Positions 21,915-33,249 of a DNA stretch of 64,000 bases are shown piece after piece. The stretch spans positions 24,391,295 through 24,455,294 of the forward strand of contig NC_088298.1 in the NCBI RefSeq assembly GCF_032854445.1, given 5' to 3'. The notes beneath the pieces were generated by a model. It searched no databases. It was not told the origin of the DNA and saw only the letters and a list, made by a program, of their open reading frames with translations. Origin of the DNA: Liolophura sinensis. Its lineage: Eukaryota > Mollusca > Polyplacophora > Chitonida > Chitonidae. Each line of letters opens with the position of its first letter. Position 1 is the stretch's first letter. A program made the translations under genes and the position numbers.

Positions 21915-23120
21915 CCATTTGAGGGAAATGGCACAGGCCGTTCCTGTAAGTACTACAAACATCATGCCCAAAGGAGAGCTGGGTAATGTACATGGTGATT
22001 GGGTAATGTACAGGGTGATTGGGTAATACACCCGGTGACTGAAAAGAGTTTACATATTAAAGAAGTACACATGGCTCTGTTGGGTTGAATAGAATTTAAT
22101 GAAAACTACGAAATGACATTTGGCACACGGTCTACAGCAAGATGCATTTGTCATTCGAACGTCTTTATGTTGGGCCCAAGGAAATGCCGTCAATGTCGCA
22201 AATATACAACAATAAAACAGCGTGCAGTGAGTGTTATACGCCTATACAACTCCAGGATTCCTCTTGGATATCTCTTCCGGTAGGATAAGCAAATTGACAT
22301 GCGCAGTTGGAAAATTGCTTTGCGAGGGTGGAGTTAATAGCCCGGATGTAAAAAGAGGTCGATTTTGGTGCTCTCAGATGCCGAGCAAATGGGAGAATAT
22401 CACACTTTTATGGTGCCTGCCTGCATGGCATTTTCACTCGTGCTATTTGGCGATAGGATATGGCCGAAATCTAATGATTCACGCTTGGGTTGATGTCTGT
22501 TTTTGGACAAACCTTTGACGCGCAGTCTCTGTATAGCTGTGTGTGTGTGTGTGTATAGCTCTTGTGTTTCCAGCGATTAGCTAAATTACGTGTGTCTCGT
22601 CAGCAAAATGTCGCCCACTGACGCGTTCTCTACAGTTTTCGCAGATTTTTTTCCGCTTCACCACGCATGCTTCTTTTTCTATCCAGCTTTATTCAAACAG
22701 GAATGATCAGCCAAGAAAGAAAATCAAAGTGGAAATTATTTAGGACTTAATCCAGTCGGCTGTGAACGTCCATTATCTGCGAAATTAGAAAATCTCGGAA
22801 ACTGGGTCAAGTAGAAACAGACTCACCGCCAGCCACCCTCTACCCCTCACCCTCGCTAAAGTTTCTCGCCTGGCCGCAATTTTCTTTGATAATCAAATTA
22901 TCACCTCTACACAGACCGATTGTTGCTGTTTCGACCGGCCTCCGAAACGTTCACTTTTACTGGTACGTCTACTTTATATATTCTGATATTTTTTATTTGT
23001 TTGAAGCGAGTATCTCAAACGATCAGCCGTTTTGGTAGACACCGTCTTTGTCCTGGTACCTCGTAGCCCACATTTATATCTTCGTAAAATGTTTTGCTAC
23101 AGGTATAGGTATATTTCGTT
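21915..23120. other. No gene recognised
   Basis: Contains three tandem 20-bp units near 21981-22042 (gggtaatgtacagggtgatt) and a short GT run at about 22539. The 95-codon frame at 22231-22518 has no recognisable motif or splice context. Confidence 0.5.
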
Positions 23121-23127
23121 CTTGCCT

Positions 23128-23280
23128 TTCAGTCGCTAGATTTCCTCCCACCGTAATGCTGGCCGCCGTCGTATAAGTGAAATATTCTTGTGTACGGAGT
23201 AAAACACAAATCAAGTATATAAATAAATAAGTGAAATATTCTTTGGTACGGTGTAAAACGCCAGTCAAATAAATAAATGA
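23128..23280 (+). mobile_element. SINE family A tail with duplicated terminus
   Basis: The tail block (cgtaatgctggccgccgtcg, taagtgaaatattcttgtg, tacggagtaaaacacaaat) is followed by a second partial terminus (aagtgaaatattctttggta, cggtgtaaaacgccagtc) and AAAT units, so the 3' end is repeated in tandem. Confidence 0.75.
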
Positions 23281-23367
23281 TTTCAGTGGCTGAATCACCC
23301 CTTGCATGAGATCAACTCCATTCTTCATCACACAGGGAATTGTCTGGATTTTCCCGCTCTCATCGTC

Positions 23368-23609
23368 CACTCAAAAACTTAATCTGTTAATTTTAACGGA
23401 AAGTCTCCTGCCGGAGAGATGCTTGAATGTATTCTGTTATTATAGCATAATACAGTGCCATAGTCAACGAAATATACTATTAGTCTAATAGAATCTTTAT
23501 TTTGAATTAACAGAATATGTGTGTTATATTTAACAGAATAATCTGTTACGATAACACAGTACATTCTAGCAACTTTCTGTTAAAATTAACTGATTTATCT
23601 TTTTTAGGG
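23368..23609. mobile_element. MITE family M, full-length copy
   Basis: Left arm cactcaaaaacttaatctgt, interior attaacagaatatgtgtgtt and atatttaacagaataatctg, right arm acattctagcaactttctgt ending in tttttag. The right arm is shorter than at 11676-11929, with the gctagaatgt-to-ctgagacaac part deleted. Confidence 0.8.
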
Positions 23610-24277
23610 TTCTCGGGATCTTGGCGGCAATGAGCTGCCAACAGTGCTGTCTTTGACGTGTATTCTTGCATGAAGTTCCCAGGAGACCACGTTTACCTTT
23701 TGTAATGGTATCATTGTTGGTGACTCGCACCTTGTGGAAATGTTCATGTCAATACATGTAATGCTTTGCGTTTGTTTTGTGTTGCACAATATCGCGTTTC
23801 TAAAAATCTGGAAAACGGAGGAATTATTTATGATCAATAACAGCTTTATTCCCAAGCTTGAATGTCTAAGGAAATGTACGATATTTAGAACACAATCATT
23901 ACATAATCAGAATGCATACGGAATATTATATATTGCATAATCGAAATATACGGATAACAATTAATATACATTTGCCAGTTTATATCAATTCTTAATCACT
24001 TCCGAATATCAATACTGAATGGCTTTCGTGCTCCAGGTAAGCCAAAGTCAAATTATATATATAATATATATACATGCTGCATAATGTCTTTTGATTGGCA
24101 TTCTGTTACTTATCGTGTATGCTCTTGCGTAACTAAAATATTTTGAATGCATTGTAGTAATTAGTCAGTGAGCCACCGCTGGAAGACCTTCAGTCTTTTG
24201 TGTGTCGATCAGCTTGACTTGGCCAGACAAGTTTGTGTCACTTGGTGATAAGTCTTGGCCACCATGAATATATATAT
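23610..24277. other. No gene recognised
   Basis: AT-rich with short ORFs; nothing assignable. Confidence 0.5.
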
Positions 24278-24284
24278 ATATCTT

Positions 24285-24362
<78 letters not shown>
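24278..24362. repeat. (TA)n microsatellite
   Basis: About 40 TA dinucleotides with short interruptions just upstream (ctt, cc). Confidence 0.97.
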
Positions 24363-24366
<4 letters not shown>

Positions 24367-24892
24367 GAAGAAATAGAGAAAGTTCCCCTGGTGAGGAGAA
24401 TTTAAATAGGAAAAAAAATAATAAAACGCCTTCTTAACTTTGTACATTCTGTTATAATCCAACTGCAGTTTCAAACTTCATGTTATTTTCAAGAAATATG
24501 AATATGAATGTCCACAGAGGTCTTTATATAGGATATGTGTTAACAGTAACTAAGGAACATGTTACGTACATGTCAAAACAGGCAGTGGTTTAGTTACATG
24601 GTATAATACATGGATAAATTGTTGCTGGGAACAAGGTCGTACATGTATAAAGCTGTTAAGTAGCGAACAATAGATTAATCAGTACCTGAGAGTGTCTATC
24701 CACAGGGCGACTAGTGACGATGCATTTTTATTAGCATCGAACGGATGACCCTGCGGATAATCTGTGACATAATATTTGTACATATGCAATGAGTAATATA
24801 TATACAATGAGTGAAAAATGAACTGGTTTGACAAAATTAATCAACATAAATTATACAAGCATGTGGTATATCATGATATTATGAGGTACGAT
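24363..24892. other. No gene recognised
   Basis: AT-rich; no exon or repeat family assigned. Confidence 0.5.
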
Positions 24893-25157
24893 ATTAGGGC
24901 CGATGACTACCATTGAGACATGGGTTGTATTTATTTATGAAGAAAGTTTCTTTTACGTCTAAGGTGGCTTGATTTCCATCTAATAATTTATAAAATAGAA
25001 AGACTTTAAAGGAGGGAGTCAATGACAGTGTGCATGAGCGTATGTGATTACTGACTGGAAGATGACAATATTCTTCGTTGTTGATATGTTGTCGATGCAG
25101 CGTCAGTCTGGAGCGGAGATCTGAGGTCTGGCCAATATATCGTTTGCCACATCCCAT
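24893..25157 (-). pseudogene. Penelope-like retroelement C-terminus, GIY-YIG endonuclease remnant
   Basis: The 87-codon minus-strand frame starts MGCGKRYIGQTSDLRSRLTL. The C-x-K-x-YIGQT start, the Arg after it (RSRL), the following HRQHI, the PVSNHI block and the end (KETFFINKYNPCLN) have the order of the GIY-YIG nuclease domain at the C-terminus of Penelope-like elements. There the nuclease nicks target DNA for insertion. The reading frame is open but the element is cut off upstream by a SINE head (25158-25256), so no reverse transcriptase is attached. The family assignment rests on motif recognition. Confidence 0.7.
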
Positions 25158-25256
25158 GTGGTTGACTCGAACTCACAATGACCGCATTGGTGGGAGGCTC
25201 CTGGGTTTTGGACCGTGCTGACGTTCTAACCACCTCAGTCACGGAAGCCGCGGATA
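25158..25256 (-). mobile_element. SINE family A head, inserted against the retroelement remnant
   Basis: Minus strand: gtgactgaggtggttagaac as A-box region and attgtgagttcgagtcaacc as B-box, followed by loss of the body. A second tRNA-like block, with minus-strand B-box gggttcaacccc, lies at 25270-25340. Confidence 0.75.
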
Positions 25257-25487
25257 TGTACGCAAATTCCCTTTGTTGCCCGAGGCCGGGGTTGAACCCA
25301 GATCTATATCTCGTGGTTAGGAATAGCGCATCTTTCTCACTTATTTCATAAAACTCTTTCAGAATGAATTTAAAACTTCATATATACCATAACATATACC
25401 GCTATATGCACTTGTTTTGATTTTACAATTTGAAGTCCTAGGACCCATGCGTTCGGTCCTTGGAAACCGGGCAGAGCCCGGCGAAAA

Positions 25488-25735
25488 CCGGTGACGTATA
25501 CCTGTTCTCATATGAATATGACTATATACAGAAAGTACCAAGGAGTTATCCTCACTATAAACTATAAAGTCACAAGTTATTACTACAAAAGTTAGTGCGT
25601 CAACGTTATTTCATCAAACGTCTTCACTCCAAGTTTCTTAAGTTTTACGATGAGTATAATTCTCTTGTAAGTAAATATGGACAGAGCGTCCAAAATCTGT
25701 CAGTCTGCTTCATGATTGCATCTACTTCCGATCAA
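25488..25735 (+). pseudogene. Penelope-like reverse transcriptase fragment, internally deleted
   Basis: The plus-strand frame reads DVYLFSYEYDYIQK, almost the same peptide as the minus-strand copy at 34370-34750 (VDLYLFSYEYDYIQKLVRS). It then hits a stop. The next open stretch (RYFIKRLHSKFLKFYDEYNS, then LVSKYGQSVQ) resembles the thumb region that lies well downstream of the catalytic motif in intact elements. The palm segment with the catalytic Asp pair is therefore deleted. A 35-bp SINE scrap (gaaaccgggcagagcccgg) precedes it. Confidence 0.6.
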
Positions 25736-25751
25736 CATGAATTGTTGGAAT

Positions 25752-28700
25752 AAAAACCTGACTGCATGAGGTAAATTGACAAGAGACCGTATTTCACCGG
25801 TTACGTGTGGCTATTTGCCAGTTACAACACTGTCGTCGCTGCGCTGGTCGTACTCTCTGTGCTGTATGTCTACCACACTGTCGTCGCTGCTCTGGCTTTG
25901 CTCTCTATGCTGTACGTCCATCACACTGTCAACGCTACTCTGGTCTTACTCTCTATGCTGTACGTCTACCATACTGTCGTCGCTGCTCTGGTCTTACTCT
26001 CTATGCTGTACATCTACCACACTGTCGTCGCTGCTCTGGCTTTGCTCTCTATGCTGTACATCAACCATACTGTCCTCGCTGCTCTGGTCTTACTCTCTGT
26101 GCTGTACATCTACCATACTGTCGTCGCTGCTCTGGTCTTACTCTGTGTGCTGTACATCTACCATACTGTCGTCGCTGCTCTGGTCTTTCTCTGTGTGCTG
26201 TACATCTACCATACTGTCGTCGCTGCTCTGGTCTTACTCTGTGTGCTGTACATCTACCATACTGTCGTCGCTGCTCTGGTCTTACTCTCTGTGCTGTATG
26301 TCTACCATACTGTCGTCGCTGCTCTGGTCTTACTCTGTGTGCTGTACATCTACCATACTGTCGTCGCTGCACTGGTCTTACTCTGTGTGCTGTACATCTA
26401 CCATACTGTCGTCGCTGCTCTGGTCTTACTTTGTGTGCTGTACATCTACCATACTGTCGTCGCTGCTCTGGTCTTACTCTCTGTGCTGTACATCTACCAC
26501 ACTGTCGTCGCTGCTCTGGCTTTGCTCTCTATGCTGTACATCAACCATACTGTCCTCGCTGCTCTGGTCTTACTCTGTGTGCTGTACATCTACCATACTG
26601 TCGTCGCTGCTCTGGTCTTACTCTGTGTGCTGTACATCTACCATACTGTCGTCGCTGCTCTGGTCTTACTCTGTGTGCTGTACATCTACCATACTGTCGT
26701 CGCTACTCTGGTCTTACTCTGTGTGCTGTACATCTACCATACTGTCGTCGCTGCTCTGGTCTTACTCTCTGTGCTGTACATCTACCATACTGTCGTCGCT
26801 GCTCTGGTCTTACTCTCTGTGCTGTATGTCTACCATACTGTCGTCGCTGCTCTGGTCTTACTCTGTGTGCTGTACATCTACCATACTGTCGTCGCTGCAC
26901 TGGTCTTACTCTGTGTGCTGTACATCTACCATACTGTCGTCGCTGCTCTGGTCTTACTTTGTGTGCTGTACATCTACCATACTGTCGTCGCTGCTCTGGT
27001 CTTACTCTCTGTGCTGTACATCTACCACACTGTCGTCGCTGCTCTGGCTTTGCTCTCTATGCTGTACATCAACCATACTGTCCTCGCTGCTCTGGTCTTA
27101 CTCTGTGTGCTGTACATCTACCATACTGTCGTCGCTGCTTTGGTCTTACTCTGTGTGCTGTACATCTACCATACTGTCGTCGCTGCTCTGGTCTTACTCT
27201 GTGTGCTGTACATCTACCATACTGTCGTCGCTACTCTGGTCTTACTCTGTGTGCTGTACATCTACCATACTGTCGTCGCTGCTCTGGTCTTACTCTCTGT
27301 GCTGTACATCTACCATACTGTCGTCGCTGCTCTGGTCTTACTCTGTGTGCTGTACATCTACCATACTGTCGTCGCTGCACTGGTCTTACTCTGTGTGCTG
27401 TACATCTACCATACTGTCGTCGCTGCTCTGGTCTTACTCTGTGTGCTGTACATCTACCATACTGTCGTCGCTGCTCTGGTCTTACTCTCTGTGCTGTACA
27501 TCTACCATACTGTCGTTGCTGCTCTGGTCTTACTCTGTGTGCTGTACATCTACCATACTGTCGTCGCCGCTCTGGTCTTACTCTGTGTGCTGTACATCTA
27601 CCATACTGCCGTCGTTGCTCTGTTCTTACTCTCTGTGCTGTACGTCTACCATACTGTCGTCGCTGCTCNNNNNNNNNNNNNNNNNNNNNNNNNNNNNNNN
27701 NNNNNNNNNNNNNNNNNNNNNNNNNNNNNNNNNNNNNNNNNNNNNNNNNNNNNNNNNNNNNNNNNNNNNNNNNNNNNNNNNNNNNNNNNNNNNNNNNNNN
27801 NNNNNNNNNNNNNNNNNNNNNNNNNNNNNNNNNNNNNNNNNNNNNNNNNNNNNNNNNNNNNNNNNNNNACCATACTGTCGTCGCTGCTCTGGTCTTACTC
27901 TGTGTGCTGTACATCTACCATACTGTCGTCGCTGCTCTGGTCTTACTCTCTGTGCTGTACATTTACCATACTGTCGTCGCTGCTCTGGTCTTACTTTCTG
28001 TGCAAAACGTCTACCACACTGTCGTCGCTGCTCTGGTCTTACTCTCTGTGCTGTACATTTACCATACTGTCGTCGCTGCTCTGGTCTTACTCTCTGTGCT
28101 GTACATCTACCATACTGTCCTCGCTGCTCTGGCTTTGCTCTCTATGCTGTACATCTACCATACTGTCGACGATACTCTGGTCTTACTCTCTATGCTGTAC
28201 GTCTACCATACTGTCGTCGCTGCTCTGGTCTTACTCTCTGTGCTGTACATCTACCATACTGTCGTCGCTGCTCTGGTCTTCCGCTCTATTCTGTACGTCT
28301 ATCACACTGTCGTCGCTGCTCTGGTCTTACTCTGTGTGCTGTACATCTTCCATACTGTCGTCGCTGCTCTGGTCTTACTCTGTGTGCTGTACATCTACCA
28401 TACTGTTGTCGCTGCTCTGGTCTTACTCTGTGTGCTGTACATCTACCATACTGTCGTCGCTGCTCTGGTCTTACTCTCTGTGCTGTACATTTACCATACT
28501 GTCGTCGCTGCTCTGGTCTTACTTTGTGTGCTGTACATCTACCATACTGTCGTCGCTACTCTGGTCTTACTCTCTGTGCTGTACGTCTAACATACTGTCG
28601 TCGCTGCTCTGGTCTTACTCTGTGTGCTGTACATCTACCATACTGTCGTCGCTGCTCTGGTCTTACTCTGTGTGCTGTACGTCTACCATACTGTCGTCGC

Positions 28701-29330
28701 TGCTTCTGGTCTTACTCTCTGTGCTGTACATCTACCATTCTGTCGTCGCTGCTCTGGTCTTACTTTGTGTGCTGTACATTTACCATACTGTCGTCGCTGC
28801 TCTGGTCTTACTCTCTGTGCAAAACGTCTACCACACTGTCGTCGCTGCGCTGGTCTTACTCTCTGTGCTGTACATTTACCATACTGTCGTCGCTGCTCTG
28901 GTCTTACTCTCTGTGCTGTACATTTACCATACTGTCCTCGCTGCTCTGGCTTTGCTCTCTATGCTGTACATCTACCATACTGTCGACGATACTCTGGTCT
29001 TACTCTCTATGCTGTACGTCTACCATACTGTCGTCGCTGCTCTGGTCTTACTCTCTGTGCTGTACATCTACCATACTGTCGTCGCTGCTCTGGTCTTCCG
29101 CTCTATTCTGTACGTCTATCACACTGTCGTCGCTGCTCTGGTCTTACTCTCTGTGCTGTACATTTACCATACTGTCGTCGCTGCTGTGGTCTTACTCTGT
29201 GTACTGTACATCTACCATACTGTTGTCGCTGCTCTGGTCTTACCTCTCTGTGCTGTACATCTACCATACTGTCGTCGCTACTCTGGTCTTACTCTGTGTG
29301 CAAAACGTCTTTAATGATATTTGTGGAATC
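25752..29330 (+). mobile_element. Copy E4 of the 48-bp-minisatellite element, about 72 units
   Basis: The left border (ggaataaaaacctga, ggtaaattgacaagagaccg, tatttcaccggttacgtgtg) is followed by about 72 units of 48 bp (taccatactgtcgtcgctgc, tctggtcttactct, gtgtgctgtacatc). The right border aaaacgtctttaatgatattt matches E2. Units are far more alike than in E2. Marker variants (catcaacc at 26061, 26541 and 27069; tgtcgacgat at 28164 and 28981) recur at 480, 528 and 817 bp, revealing higher-order blocks. Because 48 is a multiple of three and the unit has no stop, three plus-strand frames of 900-1200 codons run through it; these are not genes. Confidence 0.92.
27669..27868. other. Assembly gap (200 N) inside the 48-bp array
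   Basis: A run of exactly 200 N, probably a placeholder of unknown true size. The array on either side is in the same orientation and unit type, so the real array is likely longer or shorter than shown. Confidence 0.98.
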
Positions 29331-29764
29331 GGCTGCATGATTCTGTGTCCACTGTGTACTATGTACTACGCATGCGTGGGTGTACAATGGAATACACCAT
29401 AAAATTAATGTCTGGGCATAAATGCGATGTGTGGGAGGGCACAATTAATTCATGTTCTGATCTGGATATGAATTTATACCCAAGATAAATGTGATGAAAT
29501 CTCGAGGAGTTCTGTAGTTTAATTTCTTTACATCGACATTAATTACTGTGAGGTTTAATCGGGTCTTTAAATAAATTTTCGATTAAAACATTCGTGTTCA
29601 TTTAATATTTGACCTTTCGTTATCTGCATGATGGGTGGTATAGGCCTGTAAAGTATCTCTCGTTGACCGAGGTTATAAATTTAGGTTAAGATCTACCGTC
29701 TTGCAAGCGAAAGACTTCTGTACAATACAAAGTCGGTGACAAGACACGTTCTTTTTTACATCTG
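29331..29764. other. No gene recognised
   Basis: AT-rich spacer between two arrays. Confidence 0.5.
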
Positions 29765-30535
29765 AGGTCTCCGATCTCATTCTGTTCAGTGGGTTCACGA
29801 TCTCATTCTAGCAAGGAGGGTCCTGATCTCAATCCAGCAATTGCGGCCCCTAAGAAAAAATGAACGTAACAAGATTTGTTTGTAATGCGCGTGGTCGTCG
29901 ATTTCATTCTATCAGGAGGGTTCCCGATCTCATTTTATCAAGTGGGTTCACGATCCCATAGCAATGAAGGCCCCCGATTTCATTTTATAAAGTGGGTCCC
30001 CGATCTCATCCTATCATGGGGTGTTCCGGATCTTATTCTATCAGTGGGATTACCGATATCATTCTATCAAGGGGGCTCTCGGTCTGATTTTTTCAAGGGG
30101 GTTCCCGATCTCATTCTATCAGAGGGTTCCCGATTTCATTCTGTCAAGAGGGTTCCCGATCTCATTCTATCATGGGGTCCATGAGGTCCCCGATCTCATT
30201 CTATCAGGGGGGTTCCTGATCTCATTCTGTCAAGAGGGTTCCCGATCTCATTCTATCATGGGGTCCACGATCTCATTCTAGCAAGGGATCCCCGATCTCA
30301 TCATATCATTGGTGTGTGTGTGTGGGGGGGGGGGGGGATCTTATTGTACCAATGAGGTTCCTGATCTCATCCTATCAAGGGGGTTCCTGATCTCATTCTA
30401 TCATGGGGATCCCCGATATCATTTTAGCAAGAGGGTTCCCCGATTTCATCCTATCAAGGGGCCCCCCGATGTCACTCAATCAAGGGGGTTCCTGACCTCA
30501 TTCCACCAAGGGGTTCCTGATCTAATTCTATCAAG
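29765..30535. repeat. 26-bp minisatellite array, about 29 units
   Basis: Imperfect units of gttcccgatctcattctatc plus aagggg. Unit length drifts by 1-3 bp, so frames shift along the array. An embedded G run lies at 30325-30338. Confidence 0.92.
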
Positions 30536-30536
30536 C

Positions 30537-30785
30537 TGGCCTCCATGGCCGAGGTGGCTAGCGAATCAACGCGGCGCAATGACCCAAGAGTCTGTCACCA
30601 ATGCGGTCACTGGAGGTTCAAGTTCAGCTCGTGCTGGCTTCCTCTCAGGTCGACCATGGGAAGGTCTTTAGCAATCTGCGAATGGTCGTGGGTTTCTCCT
30701 GGGCTCTGCCCGGTTTCCTCCCATCATAATGTTGTCCGCCGTCGTATAGGTGAAATGTTCTTGAATACAGCGTAAAAATAAAATC
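30537..30785 (+). mobile_element. SINE family A, full length
   Basis: Head gcctccatggccgaggtggc, tagcg, B-box gaggttcaagttc; body gtgctggcttcctctcaggt, gggctctgcccggtttcctc; tail tccgccgtcgtataggtgaa, tacagcgtaaaaat. It abuts the 26-bp array directly. Confidence 0.88.
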
Positions 30786-31063
30786 AGCGTATGAAATTAC
30801 CTGGCCTAAAGGTATATTTTGATTGTTCATAGCCTCAGTTTTGGATACACAAAGTAAACTACTATTTGCATATTTTCGGCCGCAATAAAACGTCTATGCC
30901 TTGAATACTAATACACACATGGAATATTAGTTTTTTAAATAATAATAATAATAATAGTACAATGCAAAACTCCAATGTTGCTACATGTCTGCTCTTAAAT
31001 GAACTCGTGCTGTATTCGACTCGATATTGTCTGCTATCCTATAATAGGAACACCATTTAGTCG
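30786..31063. other. Spacer with short AAT microsatellite
   Basis: AT-rich spacer; ATA/AAT repeats at about 30938-30957. Confidence 0.5.
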
Positions 31064-31306
31064 ACTGAGGGCGTCCGCGGTGGAGTGGGTTAGCACGCCC
31101 GCACGGCGCACGGACCACCATTGCTGTGGCTGTGAGTTCAAGTCCAGCTCATGCTGGCTTCCTCTCCGGCTCTACGTGGGTGGATCTGCAACAAAACTAC
31201 ACACGGTTGTTGGTTTCCCCCGGGCTTTGCCCGATTTCCATAATCGTATAAATGCCTATTCTTCAGTACGGCATAAAACACCAATCAAAAAAATAAATAA
31301 ATTTAA
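31064..31306 (+). mobile_element. SINE family A, full length
   Basis: Head ggagtgggttagcacgcc with B-box ctgtgagttcaagtccagct, body atgctggcttcctctccggc and cccgggctttgcccgatttc, tail agtacggcataaaacaccaa followed by AAAT units. Confidence 0.88.
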
Positions 31307-32274
31307 TCGACCCACTTCTGCTTACAGTTCACCACACATCTTCAAACTGATCCAACAAGTTTACCTTAGACTCATGTCGTTCGTTGGTTCCTTGCTGTCG
31401 ACCTCTTTTATTCGCAACATTAGGTCAATAATAATAAAAATAATAATAAATAAATAAAATTACACGTGAAAATGAAGTTCAAATTTCTGACGGAATCAAA
31501 ATGATTGTATAGAGGAAAAAAATTAAATAAATAGAATAAAAATGAACGCCTAGGGAGGACATGTGGGGATGTTTTCGAAAGCATGGTTACAACTCGCCTT
31601 CTACATAGCTTAATGTCAAAAGCACCGATTAATAATGAGCGAAAAAAATGAAGCAAACCCTTGAAACCTTTTAAAATTTATAAAAATGTCACAATAATCT
31701 TCACAACGGGTGAAGATCATTAGAGTCCAGTGAAGGCAGAAATTTTCCGCTTAGAGTGCTTTTCTAAGGTGAATCCTGTCACCAGGTGGCGCCCTCATCT
31801 GTCACCACCCGAAGATTGACTGCAGCTGCGCGGAACATCACTGGCATGATTGACGGCAGCTGCACTATTTTTTGGCGCGGATCGATCTGTCCACCCACGC
31901 TTACCTCGCATTTTTAGTGCTGTGAGATTCGTTATTAAAGTACTGATTTTTAGGAGTGGAGTAGAAATTATCATTAATCAATAAGGACACTCACGAAATA
32001 AATCAGATGGACTTATTTTTCTGAACTGTTGGGGTTAGCGCTGCCATTTCTCACGAATTTGCCATCACGTGTCAATAAAGCCTTTCTTCTAACATCATTT
32101 TTCTTTAGCTTTCTTTACAGCGCTGCGTCTAAAGTTAAGTCAAACTGAAAGGAGATGAAAACAAAATCGAAATAGAGGTGAAAAGGCCAAACTAAAGTCT
32201 GCATTGCAAGATCATAATTTGTTATACTATATACCCTCTTGTTCGACATATTTGCTCCCTTCACTTGGTTCTCA
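31307..32274. other. No gene recognised
   Basis: AT-rich, apart from a more GC-rich island at 31770-31920 that includes a CTCF-like motif. No exon was found. Confidence 0.5.
31779..31796 (+). promoter_or_regulatory. CTCF-like binding motif
   Basis: tcaccaggtggcgccctc closely follows the bilaterian CTCF core (consensus roughly CCACCAGGGGGCGC). It lies in a short GC-rich island outside any repeat I recognise. This is a motif match only; occupancy is unknown. Confidence 0.4.
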
Positions 32275-32450
32275 TTTACTTGATTGGTGTTTTACGCCAT
32301 GCCCAAGAATCTTTCACTCATACAACGGCAGCCAGCATTATAGGCCTCTAGGGAGGACACCGGACAGAAACCCACGTCCATCCGCAGCTTGCTGGTAGAC
32401 CTTTCCACGTGCTGCCGGAGAGGAAGCCAGCCTGAGCTGGATTTGATGAG
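32275..32450 (-). mobile_element. SINE family A, head missing
   Basis: The segments ttgattggtgttttacgcca, agccagcattata, cccacgtccatccgcagctt, gaggaagccagcctgagctg match the reference copy. The B-box and A-box portion beyond 32450 is absent. Confidence 0.85.
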
Positions 32451-32811
32451 CCGGTTGTTGGACGATCGATTGCCGGAAGCTTCAGATGTAAGAAGTGCCT
32501 TCTGAATCTACTTCTCGTCAACGCTTGGTGAATTTCTCAACCCAATCCTCTCGTCCGTTTACAAACTTGCTCAATTGTTTGAGACGATTGACGAGTAATG
32601 GCCGTTAGGTTAACGGGTGTTCAAATGACGTGTACCCAGTGTTCAAGTGAAGTGTACTGAATGTTCAAGTGCATGCCGTGCGAAATTTACAGATTCTAAA
32701 AACAGGTTGCTCCTTTAACAGGGATCTGAAATCTGATCTCTCCGCGAAATCCATTCGTATGCCATTTTGAGCTACTAGAATATGAACACTAGAAAGTTAT
32801 TCCTGTAATAC

Positions 32812-33182
32812 TTCTCCCAAGACACACCCAACCACTCTCCCATGGCACACCCAATCTCTCCCATGACACACCCAACCACTCCGATAAGACATACCCAATC
32901 ACTCTCCCAGGACACATCCAACCACTCCCCAAGGCACACCCAATCTCTCCCAAGACACACCCAACCATTCCGATAAGACATACCCAACCACTCTCCCAAG
33001 ACACACCCAACCACTCTCCCAAGACACACCACAATCTCCACCAAGACCCATTCACTCTTGCAAGACACACCCAACCACTCTCCCAAGGCACACAAAAACA
33101 CTCCCCCCAAGACATACCCAACCACTCTCCCAAGACACACCCAACCACTCCCCCAAGGCACACCCAAACACTCTCCAAATAC
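32812..33182. repeat. 23-bp minisatellite array, about 16 units
   Basis: Imperfect units of aagacacacccaaccactct plus ccc, with shorter variants. The minus-strand Trp/Gly/Val-rich ORFs of 129 and 141 codons here come from this repeat. Confidence 0.92.
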
Positions 33183-33249
33183 TCCTTGACTTCCGCACAA
33201 AACCTTTAGAAAGCTGTGGTTTGTAACCTGCTCAGCTGTTCATGTAATT

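Noticed and set aside
22231-22518. 95-codon plus-strand ORF
   Set aside because: No recognisable motif, no splice or promoter context; consistent with chance.
24059-24362. Promoter-like TATA stretches near the TA microsatellites
   Set aside because: Simple-sequence TA runs with no accompanying initiator, CpG or ORF.
25776-29402. 1208-, 1169- and 927-codon plus-strand ORFs read as repetitive membrane or leucine-rich proteins
   Set aside because: All three frames are open because the 48-bp unit lacks stops; the ORFs run through a 200-N gap and end wherever a 1-bp indel or the border occurs. No start context, splice sites or frame-specific constraint.
32775-33200. Trp/Gly/Val-rich minus-strand protein
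   Set aside because: Produced by a 23-bp tandem repeat; two different frames are equally open.
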